This document shows, one piece after another, positions 24,158 through 32,799 of a stretch of DNA of 64,000 nt; the first letter of the stretch is position 1; each line of letters starts with the position of its first letter. The notes under the pieces were generated by a model. It worked only from the letters and a program-made list of their open reading frames with translations, made no database searches and was not told the DNA's origin. The position numbers were made by a program, and so were the translations under genes. The stretch is from assembly GCF_029590555.1 (NCBI RefSeq), contig NZ_CP081001.1:2294001-2358000 (forward strand). Reading direction: 5' to 3'. Origin of the DNA: Sphingobium sp. V4 (GTDB lineage Bacteria; Pseudomonadota; Alphaproteobacteria; Sphingomonadales; Sphingomonadaceae).

Positions 24158-25054
24158 ATGGAAACGAAGCCCCTCCCCAAGGACGCCATTCTCGTCGTCA
24201 ACGCCCATAGCCGCCGTGGCCAGGACGATTTCGCCCAGGCCAGGGAGAAGCTGGAGGCAGCCGGAGTCCGCCTGATCGCCGCCCATGCGGTCGAGGAACC
24301 GGACCGGATGAACGCCACCGTGCGGCAGGCGGTGGCCAGCGGCGCCCCCATGGTGATCGTCGGCGGCGGCGACGGTTCCATGTCGGGCACGGTGGACGAA
24401 CTGGTGGGCAAGGATTGCGTGTTCGGCGTGCTTCCGCTCGGCACCGCCAACAGCTTCGCGCGGACCTTGGGCCTGCCGCTCGACCTGGACGGCGCGGTCC
24501 GGGCGATCGCCACCGGGCAGCGCCGGCGCGTCGACCTCGGCATGATCGAGCATGATTATTTCGTCAATGCGGCCTCGCTCGGCCTGTCCCCGATGATCGG
24601 CCAGACGGTGCCGCACAAGCTCAAGCGCTATCTGGGGCGCGCGGGCTATCTGCTCTGGGCGGTGAAATGCTCGGTCGGCTTCCGCCCCTTCCGCCTGACG
24701 ATCGACGATGGCGGGACGGAGCGGCGCATGTGGTCGACCGAGGTCCGCATCCTCAACGGCCCCTATCATGGCGGGGTCGAACTGTCCGACCATGCCGATG
24801 TCGATACGGGCGAGATCGTGATCCAGGCGGTCGTCGGGCGCAGCAAGCCGCGCCTGGCCTGGGACTGGTACGCCAAATTCTTCAAGCTGCGCGACCGGGA
24901 CGCCCATACCGAGGAATTTCACGGCCAATCCTTCCGCGTCGCGACGCACCCGCCCCAGCGCATCTCGATCGATGGCGAGGTGCTGGCGAGAACGCCGGTG
25001 ACGGTCAGGATCGCCCCCGGCGCGATCGAGGTCGCGGTGCCGGGGGAGAATTAG
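24158..25054 (+). CDS. Diacylglycerol kinase family lipid kinase (YegS-like)
   Basis: 298 aa from ATG 24158; an ATG at 24122 would add 12 residues and no clear Shine-Dalgarno decides between them. DAGK catalytic domain motifs: ILVVNAHSRRG near the N-terminus, GGGDGSMSGTVDEL (about 67-80) and LPLGTANSFARTLGLP (about 94-109). The C-terminal sandwich ends QRISIDGEVLARTPVTVRI. It phosphorylates a lipid such as phosphatidylglycerol or diacylglycerol at the membrane surface. A second, distinct DAGK-family gene occurs at 30601. Confidence 0.87.
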   Translation: METKPLPKDAILVVNAHSRRGQDDFAQAREKLEAAGVRLIAAHAVEEPDRMNATVRQAVASGAPMVIVGGGDGSMSGTVDELVGKDCVFGVLPLGTANSFARTLGLPLDLDGAVRAIATGQRRRVDLGMIEHDYFVNAASLGLSPMIGQTVPHKLKRYLGRAGYLLWAVKCSVGFRPFRLTIDDGGTERRMWSTEVRILNGPYHGGVELSDHADVDTGEIVIQAVVGRSKPRLAWDWYAKFFKLRDRDAHTEEFHGQSFRVATHPPQRISIDGEVLARTPVTVRIAPGAIEVAVPGEN

Positions 25055-25097
25055 GAGCGTCCGCCCTCCGCATCCCCGACGCCCCGGACAATCGTGC

Positions 25098-26255
25098 TTA
25101 CAGCCTCTTTTCGTAGATCTGGTACACCTTGTTCACCGTGCTGTTGATGGCGTCGGCGATGGCGTTCATGCCCTGATTGTCGTCCAGCACCCAGCCGATC
25201 TCGCCACGGGTCGAGCCATAATGAGCGATCGCCTGCCGGCGGATGGTCTCGATCATCATGAAGGCGAGCTGGCTCGCCATGCGCGACGATTGCAGGCGCT
25301 GCACCACGCCCATCAGCGGCACGCGCATGGTGCGGGCGTTCGGCTTTCTCAACCATTTGAGCAGCCTGATCCAGCCGAACGGAAAGAGCGAGCCATTGAG
25401 CGGCGCAATCGCTTCATTAAGATCGGGCAACGTCATCATGAAGGCGACCGGTTCGCCGTCCAGTTCCGCGATCATGATCAGATCCTCGAACACGATCGGC
25501 TTCAGCTTCTTGCCGGTGTGCGCGACCTCCGCATCGGTGATCGGCACGAAACCCCAGTTATTGCCCCACGCGTCGTTCAGGATAGCGAGGATGATCGCGG
25601 CTTCCTGATCGAACCTGGTCTTGTCGACCTTGCGGATGCGGATGCGGGCATTCTTCTCGCCCGACTGGACGATGCGCTGGATCAGCGGCGGAAAATCCTT
25701 CGTGATGTCGAGTTCATAGGTCTTGAGCTGCTTGACCGGGATATAGCCGGAACCCTCGATCATCGCCTGATAGGCAGGGCTGTTATGCCCCATCATCACC
25801 GTGGGGGGATGGTCATGCCCCTGGATTAGCAGCCCCGGCTCCTCCCAGATGGAGAGCGAGATCGGCCCCAGCACGCGGGTCATGCCCTTGGCGCGGAGCC
25901 ACGCCTCCGCAGCCGCGATCAGCGCCGTGCCGGTTTCCGCATCTTCCGCCTCGAACAGGCCGAAATTGCCGGTACCCGGCCCCATGCCCTGCTCGACCGG
26001 CTGGGCGAGCGCGAGACGGTCGATATGGGCGGAAATGCGGCCGACCACGCGGCCGTCGCGCCGGGCGAGGAAATATTGCGCTTCGGCATGGCCGAAAAAC
26101 GGGTTCTTGCCGGGCGTCAGCAGTTCCTTCACCTCGCCCTTGAGCGGCGGCACCCAGTTGGGGTCGTTGGCGTATAGCCGCCAGGGCAGGTCGATAAAGG
26201 CCTTGAGATCGGCCTTGCCGGAAACAGGAGTGATGACCAGATCGGATTGCGCCAC
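25098..26255 (-). CDS. GNAT-fold N-acetyltransferase-like protein
   Basis: 385 aa when started at GTG 26255, which has AGGCGG five bases upstream; a GTG at 26318 gives 21 extra residues without a ribosome-binding site. The product begins MAQSDLVITPVSGKADLKAF and contains RRDGRVVGRISAHID and NFGLFEAEDAETGTALIAAAEAWL (the latter split across about 95-120), which correspond to acetyl-CoA-binding GNAT-like elements, plus a C-terminal second half resembling a degenerate GNAT repeat. Homologues in sphingomonads are often mislabelled dATP pyrophosphohydrolase. The true substrate is unknown. Confidence 0.7.
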   Translation of the reverse strand: MAQSDLVITPVSGKADLKAFIDLPWRLYANDPNWVPPLKGEVKELLTPGKNPFFGHAEAQYFLARRDGRVVGRISAHIDRLALAQPVEQGMGPGTGNFGLFEAEDAETGTALIAAAEAWLRAKGMTRVLGPISLSIWEEPGLLIQGHDHPPTVMMGHNSPAYQAMIEGSGYIPVKQLKTYELDITKDFPPLIQRIVQSGEKNARIRIRKVDKTRFDQEAAIILAILNDAWGNNWGFVPITDAEVAHTGKKLKPIVFEDLIMIAELDGEPVAFMMTLPDLNEAIAPLNGSLFPFGWIRLLKWLRKPNARTMRVPLMGVVQRLQSSRMASQLAFMMIETIRRQAIAHYGSTRGEIGWVLDDNQGMNAIADAINSTVNKVYQIYEKRL

Positions 26256-26401
26256 TATCGCCGCCTTCAAAAGGATGATGCCGTGCAGTTCGACGCTTGT
26301 TTGCGGAATGTCAATCACGCGCGCGAAGCCGGGGCGTAACCGGGTGAATATGTCATGGTGCTGCCATGATCTCAGCGCATTTGGAGGCTAGGACCGCCCG
26401 C

Positions 26402-27469
26402 ATGACAGTGCATGATCCCATTCTTGCCGCCGCGCAACGGGCGCGCGCGGCGATCCCCGACGACAGCGCGATGCTGCGCGCAGCGGCCGATCTGTCGCGC
26501 GCGTTCGCCACCGCCAATCCCCGCATCTACTGGCCCGACATGCTGGCCTCCGCCCTTGTCGGCTGGGCCGCGCTGGCCGGCGCGATCCTGGTCCAGAATG
26601 TGGCGGTCGCGATCGCCTGCGGCATCGTGGCGATGCTGGCGCTCTATCGCGCGGCCAGCTTCATCCATGAACTGACCCACATCCGCAAGGGCGCGTTGCC
26701 CGGCTTCCGCTTCGGCTGGAACCTGATCGTCGGCATTCCGCTGATGATCCCGTCCTTCCTCTATGAAGGCGTGCATACCCAGCATCATGCGCGGACCCGC
26801 TATGGCACGGCGGATGACCCCGAATATCTGCCGCTGGCGCTGATGAAGCCCTGGTCGCTGCCACTGTTCATCCTGGTCGCGTCGCTGGCGCCAGTCGGTC
26901 TCATCCTGCGCTTCGGCCTGCTGACGCCGCTGTCGCTGCTGATCCCGCCGCTGCGCGCCAAGGTAGTGGCTGAATTTTCGGCCCTGTCGATCAACCCCGC
27001 CTATCGCCGCCGCGCGCCGGAGGGCGAATTCGCGCGCATGTGGCAATGGCAGGAAGCAGGCGCGAGCCTGTTCGCGCTGGCGCTGGTGGCGAGCGTCTTC
27101 GCCTTTGGCTGGAAGCCGCTGCTGGTCTACATGGCCGTCCATTCGGCGATGACCGTCATCAACCAGTTGCGCACGCTGGTCGCGCATCTGTGGGAAAATG
27201 AGGGCGAGGCCATGACCGTCACGGCGCAATATCTGGACTCGGTCAATGTCCCGCCGCCAGGCTATCTGCCCGCGCTCTGGGCGCCGGTGGGCCTGCGCTA
27301 TCATGCGCTGCACCATCTGTTGCCCAGCGTGCCCTACCATGCGCTGGGCAAAGCCCATGCGCAGTTGATGGCGACGCTGGAGATGGATTCGCCCTATCGG
27401 AAAGGCAATTATACGGGGATGCTGCCGCTGGTCGGCAAGATCGCGCGCAGCACCATGACCGCGCGCTGA
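26402..27469 (+). CDS. Membrane fatty-acid desaturase
   Basis: 355 aa from ATG 26402 (ATG 26366 would add 12 residues). Three histidine boxes of the membrane desaturase superfamily are seen: HELTH at residues 89-93, HTQHH at 125-129 and HALHH at 301-305, with additional HSAMT and LRTLVAHLW segments between. Hydrophobic pairs flank the boxes (about 50-85 and 175-260). These di-iron enzymes insert double bonds into acyl chains or hydroxylate lipids in the inner membrane. The exact regiospecificity or lipid class cannot be stated. It is followed by the candidate sRNA at 27552. Confidence 0.88.
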   Translation: MTVHDPILAAAQRARAAIPDDSAMLRAAADLSRAFATANPRIYWPDMLASALVGWAALAGAILVQNVAVAIACGIVAMLALYRAASFIHELTHIRKGALPGFRFGWNLIVGIPLMIPSFLYEGVHTQHHARTRYGTADDPEYLPLALMKPWSLPLFILVASLAPVGLILRFGLLTPLSLLIPPLRAKVVAEFSALSINPAYRRRAPEGEFARMWQWQEAGASLFALALVASVFAFGWKPLLVYMAVHSAMTVINQLRTLVAHLWENEGEAMTVTAQYLDSVNVPPPGYLPALWAPVGLRYHALHHLLPSVPYHALGKAHAQLMATLEMDSPYRKGNYTGMLPLVGKIARSTMTAR

Positions 27470-27551
27470 CAGGCCGGATCGAGCGGCCGGGCCGTTCGAT
27501 TATTTTCCAGTTGCGACTTGAAACCTGAGAAAGCGCGCCCATATCGCGGCT

Positions 27552-27637
27552 GTTCCGGTCACTTTCCCCTCCCCCTGAGGACCGGGACGCCCCCTATGAA
27601 CGCCCTGGCGACGCCCCTTGGTCGCCGGGGCGTTTTT
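27552..27637 (+). ncRNA. Candidate SuhB/mmgR-like trans-acting sRNA
   Basis: A short transcript is predicted between the desaturase and lptG. Hairpin 1 pairs CCGGTC (27555-27560) with GACCGG (27580-27585) around a 19-base pyrimidine-rich loop containing CCCCTCCCCC, a perfect anti-Shine-Dalgarno. Hairpin 2 is a GC-rich stem followed by TTTTT at 27633-27637. A TTGAAA (27518) and ATATCG (27541) spaced by 17 bases could be the promoter. CU-rich apical loops plus terminal hairpin match the alphaproteobacterial SuhB/mmgR (alpha-r8) family, one member of which regulates catabolic genes in Sphingopyxis. Assignment is from structure, without a covariance search. Confidence 0.6.
27588..27637 (+). terminator. 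Rho-independent terminator
   Basis: CGCCCC (27612-27617) pairs with GGGGCG (27627-27632), followed directly by TTTTT. An alternative nested fold pairs 27588-27593 with 27627-27632 and GGCGAC (27607-27612) with GTCGCC (27621-27626). It ends the candidate sRNA and possibly desaturase read-through. Confidence 0.82.
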
Positions 27638-27653
27638 CGTTTGGGCGTCCGGA

Positions 27654-28754
27654 TCATTCCTCCGTGCGGAACAGTACGGTCTCGCCGACGAGCAGGAACA
27701 GGAAGAAGGGCGCCCACGCAGCCAGAACCGGGGGATAGGCCCCCAGATTGCCCATCGCGAGCGAGAAATTGTCGGCGACGAAATAGGCGAAGCCGAGCGC
27801 CATGCCCATCACCGCGCGCACGAACAACTGCCCCGATCGCGCCAGGCCAAAGGCCGCGACCGATCCCAGGATCGGCATCAGGAGCGCGGATAGCGGACCG
27901 GACAGCTTGTGCCAGAGGCTCCCTTCCAGCTCTGCGGTCGGCCGGCCCGCGTCATGCAGGTCGGCGATGGCGGCCTCCAGTTCGCGGAAGGTCAGGGCGT
28001 CGGGATCGACCTTGGCCAGGGTGAACTGGTCGGGACGAATGTCGCGCCCGAACCGGACCGTGCCGACATCGCGCATCGTGCCGCGCGCCACGTCGAACTG
28101 GCGCGCGCCATCCAGCACCCAGCTTTTCGATGCGGGATCATAACGGCCCCTGGGCGCCTGGACGATGGTGGTCAGGCTGTTGTTGACCCGGTTGTAGATC
28201 TGGACATTGCGCAGCTGCACCGCCGTCCCGCGCCCGGCGACGATCGCCGCATTGACGAGATTATTGCCATCGCGCACCCACGGATTGGTCTTGACCCCGC
28301 TGTCGCGCGGGATCGGGCCGTAGTCCACGGCCTCCCACGCACTGAGCGCAGCCGTCGACCGAACCACGATCCGTTCGTTGAAGACGAAGCTGATGGCCGA
28401 CACGCCCAGCGCGGCGACGACCAGCGGCGCCAATATCTGGTGTGCGGAGAGGCCCGCCGCCTTCATCGAGATGATCTCGCTATTCTGGTTCAGGGTCGCG
28501 AGCATGACCAGCGTGCCAAGCAGCACCGAGAAGGGCAGGAACCGCGCAACGATCTGCGGCGCCCGCAGTCCGACATAATGCCATAATTGCGCGTCGCCAT
28601 TGCCCGGATAGGCCAGGATGTCACCCGAATTGCCCAGCAGATCGAGCGTCTGGAGCACGACCACAAGCAGCGCCAGCACCGCGAAGGTACGGGTCAGGAA
28701 CAGCCGCATCATATAGAGGCTGATCTGGCGCGAGGGAAAGAAATCGAGGTTCAT
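27654..28754 (-). CDS. lptG: LPS export permease LptG
   Basis: 366 aa from ATG 28754, four bases after the lptF stop; a longer frame would overlap lptF. YjgP/YjgQ family: first membrane helix after MNLDFFPSRQISLYMMRLFL, a helix cluster to about residue 115, a periplasmic beta-jellyroll, and three C-terminal helices ending FFLFLLVGETVLF. The segment MLATLNQNSEIISMKAAGLS (about 77-96) is the typical coupling-helix region that contacts the ATPase LptB. With LptF it forms the inner-membrane transporter that extracts lipopolysaccharide (in sphingomonads possibly glycosphingolipid substitutes) and feeds the Lpt bridge. Confidence 0.92.
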   Translation of the reverse strand: MNLDFFPSRQISLYMMRLFLTRTFAVLALLVVVLQTLDLLGNSGDILAYPGNGDAQLWHYVGLRAPQIVARFLPFSVLLGTLVMLATLNQNSEIISMKAAGLSAHQILAPLVVAALGVSAISFVFNERIVVRSTAALSAWEAVDYGPIPRDSGVKTNPWVRDGNNLVNAAIVAGRGTAVQLRNVQIYNRVNNSLTTIVQAPRGRYDPASKSWVLDGARQFDVARGTMRDVGTVRFGRDIRPDQFTLAKVDPDALTFRELEAAIADLHDAGRPTAELEGSLWHKLSGPLSALLMPILGSVAAFGLARSGQLFVRAVMGMALGFAYFVADNFSLAMGNLGAYPPVLAAWAPFFLFLLVGETVLFRTEE

Positions 28755-28758
28755 GGGG

Positions 28759-29967
28759 TCAGGCGGCTCCTTCCGCCGGGGCGCGCCGCCGGCCGACACG
28801 CACCAGCCGGGCGATCTGCTTGCCCAGTTTGGCGAAGGCGACTTCCAGCGCCGCGATCGGCTGGCCACCGGGCCGATGGGCGATCACATGATACATCCAC
28901 AGCACCAGCGCGGACGCGAGCAGGAACGGACCCCACAGCGCCAGGATCGGATCGACCTTGCCCAGCGCGCCGACGCTTTCGCCATATTGGTTGATCTTGT
29001 GATAGGTCACGATGAAGACGATCGACAGGAAGACCCCGAGCGCCGAGGTCGATCGCTTGGGCGGAATGGCGAAGGCGAGCGCCGCGAGCGGCAACAGCAT
29101 CATGAACACAACCTCGACCATGCGGAAATGGAAATTGGCGCGCACTTCATTGCGCAGCTTGTCGGGCGTCGCCTGGTTCTTGCCGATGACCACCAGTTCG
29201 GGAATCGTCTTTTCCCGGTCGACGTCGCGCCCGCGAAATGCCTCGATCTGGGGCAGGTCGATCGGCAGGTCATGGCTGGAAAAGGACAGGATTCGCGGCG
29301 TCTTGTAGCGCGGCGCCTCGTTCACCAGCACGCCGTCGCGCAAGCGGAAGATGATGGTATCGGGATCGTCGGTCGCCAGGAACGTGCCCTGCGCCGCCGT
29401 GACCGCGACCGACTGGCCATCGCGACTGGTCGCGCGGACGAAGATGCCCTGGAGGTTGCGTCCTTCGTCCAGGCTGCGCTCGATCCGCAGCGTCATGCGC
29501 TTGCCGAGGCTGGTGAACTCACCCACCTTGATCGACGCGCCGAGCGCGCCCGAGCGAAGCTCGAAGCGCAGCGCTTCATAGGCGTGACGCGACAGCGGCT
29601 GGACGAAGCCGACAATGCCGAAATTGATGAGCGCCAGCGCGATCGCATACATATAGGGCACGCGCAGCAGCCGGCCGTAGGACAGGCCGACAGCACGCAT
29701 CACGTCCAGTTCGGAGGACAGGGCCAGTTTGCGGAAGGCCAGCAATATGCCGAGCATCAGCCCGATCGGAATGCCGAGCGACAGATATTCGGGCAGCATG
29801 TTGGCGAGCATCCGCCACACGACGCTGACCGGCCCGCCTTCCGCCGCGACGAAATCGAACAGGCTCAGCATCTTGTCGAGCACCAGCAGCATCGCGGCGA
29901 TCACGAGCGTGCCGAGCATGGGCACCGCGATCAGGCGGGCGAGATAACGGTCGGTGGCGGTCAGCAT
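28759..29967 (-). CDS. lptF: LPS export permease LptF
   Basis: 402 aa. Begins MLTATDRYLARLIAVPMLGT, then helices to about 120 with the coupling segment LAFRKLALSSELDVMRAVGLS (split around residues 80-100), a central periplasmic domain, and C-terminal helices (about 265-355) followed by a basic tail. This is the upstream partner of lptG in a two-gene operon. The pair forms the membrane domain of the LptB2FG ABC transporter. In many sphingomonads the outer leaflet contains glycosphingolipids rather than LPS, so the cargo here deserves caution. Confidence 0.92.
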   Translation of the reverse strand: MLTATDRYLARLIAVPMLGTLVIAAMLLVLDKMLSLFDFVAAEGGPVSVVWRMLANMLPEYLSLGIPIGLMLGILLAFRKLALSSELDVMRAVGLSYGRLLRVPYMYAIALALINFGIVGFVQPLSRHAYEALRFELRSGALGASIKVGEFTSLGKRMTLRIERSLDEGRNLQGIFVRATSRDGQSVAVTAAQGTFLATDDPDTIIFRLRDGVLVNEAPRYKTPRILSFSSHDLPIDLPQIEAFRGRDVDREKTIPELVVIGKNQATPDKLRNEVRANFHFRMVEVVFMMLLPLAALAFAIPPKRSTSALGVFLSIVFIVTYHKINQYGESVGALGKVDPILALWGPFLLASALVLWMYHVIAHRPGGQPIAALEVAFAKLGKQIARLVRVGRRRAPAEGAA

Positions 29968-30096
29968 TCTCTAAGTCGTCGTCCCATCACCATGTTTTGG
30001 CCGCAAACCCATCTCATATGCGAGTCAGGTAAAAAGCGGGGCGAACAGGGGCTCGCCGTCCGGTCCATTCGGGTGGCTATAGCTTCCAGGAGTCTG

Positions 30097-30591
30097 ATGG
30101 TCATGTTGAAAGTTGCAATGGGTATGATGTCGGCAGCAGCGATGGTCGCTGCGGTTCCGGCGCTCGCCCATGGGCAGGAAATCGCCAACAATCTCGAACG
30201 CTGCGGCACCGATGCCAAGGGGCCGGCGGTGCTGGTCGACGTGCGCGGCTTCGCCGCCGCCACCGGCAAGGTTCGCGTCCAGTCCTATCCCGGTACCAAG
30301 GCCGCATGGCTGACCAAGGGCGAATGGCTCAGCCGCATCGATGTGCCGGTGCGGCCCAGCAACGGCACGATGCGTTTCTGTATGCCGGTGCCTCAGCCGG
30401 GCAAATATGGCATCGCTGTGCGCCACGACCGCGACGGCAATGGCAAGACCGACATTTCGCGCGACGGCGGTGGCTTTTCGAACAATCCGTCGATCAGCGT
30501 CTTCAACCTGGGCAAGCCGGGCGTGGACAAGGCCGCCTTCTATGCCGGCACCGGCGTGACGAAGATCACGATCAACCTTCAATATATGTGA
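30097..30591 (+). CDS. DUF2141 family exported protein
   Basis: 164 aa from ATG 30097 (AGGAG just upstream; ATG 30103 has the better spacing and is equally possible). A signal peptide (about 1-26, ending ALAHGQ) precedes a DUF2141 domain with VDVRGFAAATGKVRVQSYPG, the AWLTKGEWL segment and a KYGIAVRHDRDGNGKTDISRDGGGFSNNPS stretch split over residues 105-135 that includes an acidic DxDxNGK loop. Such proteins are periplasmic and of unknown function. It is divergent from lptF and upstream of a lipid kinase gene, suggesting envelope-related expression. Confidence 0.85.
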   Translation: MVMLKVAMGMMSAAAMVAAVPALAHGQEIANNLERCGTDAKGPAVLVDVRGFAAATGKVRVQSYPGTKAAWLTKGEWLSRIDVPVRPSNGTMRFCMPVPQPGKYGIAVRHDRDGNGKTDISRDGGGFSNNPSISVFNLGKPGVDKAAFYAGTGVTKITINLQYM

Positions 30592-30600
30592 TCCAAAGCC

Positions 30601-31569
30601 ATGGTCTGCGTCGCGCTCCTGTCCAATCCGAAGTCCACGGGCAACCGGCAGACCCTCCCCCGCGTGCGCAGCTATTGCGCCAGCAACCCCGACATCTTCC
30701 ATTATGAGGTGGAGCATGTCGACCAGATCGGCCGGGCGTTCCAGACGATCGCCCGCGTCGATCCGGCCGTCATCGTCATCAATGGCGGCGACGGGACGGT
30801 GCAGGCATCGCTGACCGAACTCTATCAGGGCGAGCATTTCAAGGGCCGGGTGCCGCCGATCGCGGTGCTGCCCAACGGCAAGACCAACCTGATCACGCTG
30901 GACCTTGGCATCCATGGCGACCCGATCAAGGCGCTGGAGCGGATCGTCGCGATCGCCAAGTCGGGCGTCGACGACCATGTCGTGGCCCGCGAATTGATCG
31001 CCCTGTCCGACGGCCGGGCGGAAACCCGGCCGGTGCTGGGCATGTTTCTGGGGGGCGCGGGCCTGGCCGACACCATGCTCTATTGCCGCAACCAGATTTA
31101 TCCTCTGGGCCTTTCCAACGGCCTCAGCCATTTCATCACTGCGATCGCGGTGATCGTGTCGCTGCTGTTCGGCATCCGCGCGCGCTTCCTGCCGCCGTCG
31201 AGCAAGCCGGTCCGTATCTCGCTGATCCGCGACGGCGAGCTGGCCGGACGTTTTTCGGTGCTGATCGTCACGACGCTGGAGCGGCTGCTGCTGGGCGTGC
31301 AGCCGGGCGGCAGCCGACGGGGCAACATGAAGCTGATGGCGGTCGACCAGAGCCTGCCAGCCTTGCTCCGCCTGGTCTGGGCCAGCCTGTTCAAGCGCGT
31401 GGGCAAGGCGCAGATGCAGGGCATCCACCTGGAACAGGGCGACATCATCCGCATCGAGGGCGACCATAGCAGCGTCATCCTGGACGGCGAGCTGTTCGAG
31501 GCTTCGGAAGGCAAGCCGATCGTCCTGCGATCGACGCAGCCGGTGCCCTTCCTGCGACTGGCAGCCTGA
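30601..31569 (+). CDS. Diacylglycerol kinase catalytic-domain protein
   Basis: 322 aa, starting 10 bases after the DUF2141 stop, so probably cotranscribed. The catalytic domain contains ALLSNPKSTGNRQTLPRV, INGGDGTVQASLTEL (about 59-73) and the variant LPNGKTNLITLDLG (about 96-109, in place of the usual GTxNxxA). A hydrophobic segment FITAIAVIVSLLFGI (about 178-192) interrupts the middle of the protein and may form a membrane helix. The C-terminal half ends DIIRIEGDHSSVILDGELFE. It is likely a membrane-associated lipid kinase, distinct from the one at 24158. Confidence 0.82.
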   Translation: MVCVALLSNPKSTGNRQTLPRVRSYCASNPDIFHYEVEHVDQIGRAFQTIARVDPAVIVINGGDGTVQASLTELYQGEHFKGRVPPIAVLPNGKTNLITLDLGIHGDPIKALERIVAIAKSGVDDHVVARELIALSDGRAETRPVLGMFLGGAGLADTMLYCRNQIYPLGLSNGLSHFITAIAVIVSLLFGIRARFLPPSSKPVRISLIRDGELAGRFSVLIVTTLERLLLGVQPGGSRRGNMKLMAVDQSLPALLRLVWASLFKRVGKAQMQGIHLEQGDIIRIEGDHSSVILDGELFEASEGKPIVLRSTQPVPFLRLAA

Positions 31570-31707
31570 ACCGGCTGGCGAGCGCGGCGTCACAAGAGGG
31601 CGGTACCAGACTATCCCTGCCGCAAAATTCAGCGCCGGGCTGTTATGGGGAACAGCGGAACACGCCCGGCATCGCGCTGGCGAGGGGGCGGCCGCACCCT
31701 GCGCATG

Positions 31708-31736
31708 AAAAAGGCGGCCCGCCATAGCGGACCGCC
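31708..31736 (-). terminator. Rho-independent terminator of grxD operon
   Basis: On the minus strand GGCGGTCCGC and GCGGGCCGCC (31713-31722 and 31727-31736) form a 10-base stem with one mismatch around a four-base loop, followed by TTTTT. It lies 26 bases after the grxD stop. Confidence 0.9.
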
Positions 31737-31761
31737 ATCCTGTTCCCGGCAGCCGGCCCGC

Positions 31762-32094
31762 TCAGTTGGCGGCGGCGACGCCCTGGTCGGTCATGAGCTG
31801 CTGCAACTCGCCCGCCTCGTACATTTCCATCATGATGTCGCTGCCGCCGACAAATTCACCCTTCACATAGAGCTGGGGGATGGTCGGCCAGTCGGAAAAG
31901 GCCTTGATCCCCTGACGGATCGCCTGGTCCTGCAACACGTCGACCGTGTCATAGGATACGCCGAGATGCTCAAGGATCGCGATGGCGCGGCTCGAAAAGC
32001 CGCATTGGGGGAAAAGCGGCGTGCCTTTCATGAACAGCACCACATCATTGCCGTTCACGATCTCCGCGATCCGCTGTTGCACGGCGTCGGTCAT
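31762..32094 (-). CDS. grxD: Monothiol glutaredoxin, Grx4 family
   Basis: 110 aa with the CGFS active site (Cys31 in PQCGFSSRA), a WPTIPQLYVKGEFVGG segment and GSDIMMEM. Monothiol CGFS glutaredoxins bind a [2Fe-2S] cluster together with glutathione and a BolA partner and take part in iron-sulfur cluster delivery. The bolA gene lies 60 bases upstream on the same strand, which fits the known Grx4-BolA complex. A strong terminator follows. Confidence 0.95.
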   Translation of the reverse strand: MTDAVQQRIAEIVNGNDVVLFMKGTPLFPQCGFSSRAIAILEHLGVSYDTVDVLQDQAIRQGIKAFSDWPTIPQLYVKGEFVGGSDIMMEMYEAGELQQLMTDQGVAAAN

Positions 32095-32154
32095 GTCCTT
32101 GGGTCCAATCTTTCTGGCGTCACCGTCGCGGGCGCGCGAATGTCTTACGGGGTT

Positions 32155-32388
32155 CTAGTTGGGAACGGCGGTGGTGAGTTGCAAGGCGTGAAGCACGCCC
32201 CCCATCCGCCCGCCGAGCGCGGCATAGACGGCGCGCTGTTGCGCGACGCGGTTCATGCCGCGGAAACTTTCCGCAACGACGCGCGCGGCATAATGGTCGC
32301 CGTCCCCGGCCAGGTCGGTGATTTCGACCTCAGCATCGGGAATGGCGGCACGGATCATGTCCGCAATCTCGTCGGCGGCCATTGGCAT
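32155..32388 (-). CDS. BolA family protein
   Basis: 77 aa. Contains the helix IADMIRAAIPDAEVEITDLAGDG and the conserved HYAARVVAESFRGMNRVAQQRAVYAALGG region (split across residues 31-60) typical of BolA-like class II KH folds, including the FRG/R..Q.A.YAAL pattern. Partner of CGFS glutaredoxins in iron-sulfur cluster trafficking; the adjacent downstream grxD supports this. The short length fits BolA2/YrbA-like members. Confidence 0.92.
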   Translation of the reverse strand: MPMAADEIADMIRAAIPDAEVEITDLAGDGDHYAARVVAESFRGMNRVAQQRAVYAALGGRMGGVLHALQLTTAVPN

Positions 32389-32417
32389 GGATGCGCTTCC
32401 TTACCTATTCGATTAGG

Positions 32418-32741
32418 TTATTGGGCTTCGATGAACATGCGTCGGGCGATCACCGCCTGCTCGTCCAGCGCCGCGCGCACGCCGGCTTCGTCGATGTCGA
32501 TCCCGGCCGATGTCATGTCACCCACCAGCTTGCGAATGACGTCCTCGTCGCCCGCTTCCTCGAAATCCGCCTGCACGACCGCCTTGGCATAGGCATCGGT
32601 TTCTTCCGGGGTCAGCCCCATCTTCCCCGCGGCCCATTCGCCCAGCAGCCGGTTGCGGCGGGCCTGGATGCGAAACTGCATTTCCTGATCATGGGCGAAC
32701 ATATTTTCGAACGCCTTTTCGCGATCATCGAAAGTGGTCAT
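32418..32741 (-). CDS. DUF1476 protein, F1-ATPase inhibitor zeta subunit
   Basis: 107 aa. Starts MTTFDDREKAFENMFAHDQE, the diagnostic segment of the alphaproteobacterial zeta subunit, followed by RIQARRNRLLGEWAAGKMGL and helical sequence to the end. In Paracoccus the zeta protein inhibits ATP hydrolysis by F1, using an N-terminal inhibitory helix analogous to mitochondrial IF1. It is transcribed with bolA and grxD. Inhibitory strength varies between species, so activity here is not assured. Confidence 0.92.
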   Translation of the reverse strand: MTTFDDREKAFENMFAHDQEMQFRIQARRNRLLGEWAAGKMGLTPEETDAYAKAVVQADFEEAGDEDVIRKLVGDMTSAGIDIDEAGVRAALDEQAVIARRMFIEAQ

Positions 32742-32799
32742 GCGTCAGTGCCCCGTTACGTGCCTTGGTTACTTCCAATTGATAGGGAGTCGTGCCGGA

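Noticed and set aside
28753..30096. Plus-strand open frame upstream of the DUF2141 gene
   Set aside because: Runs antisense through lptF and has no Shine-Dalgarno; the signal peptide at 30097 marks the real start.
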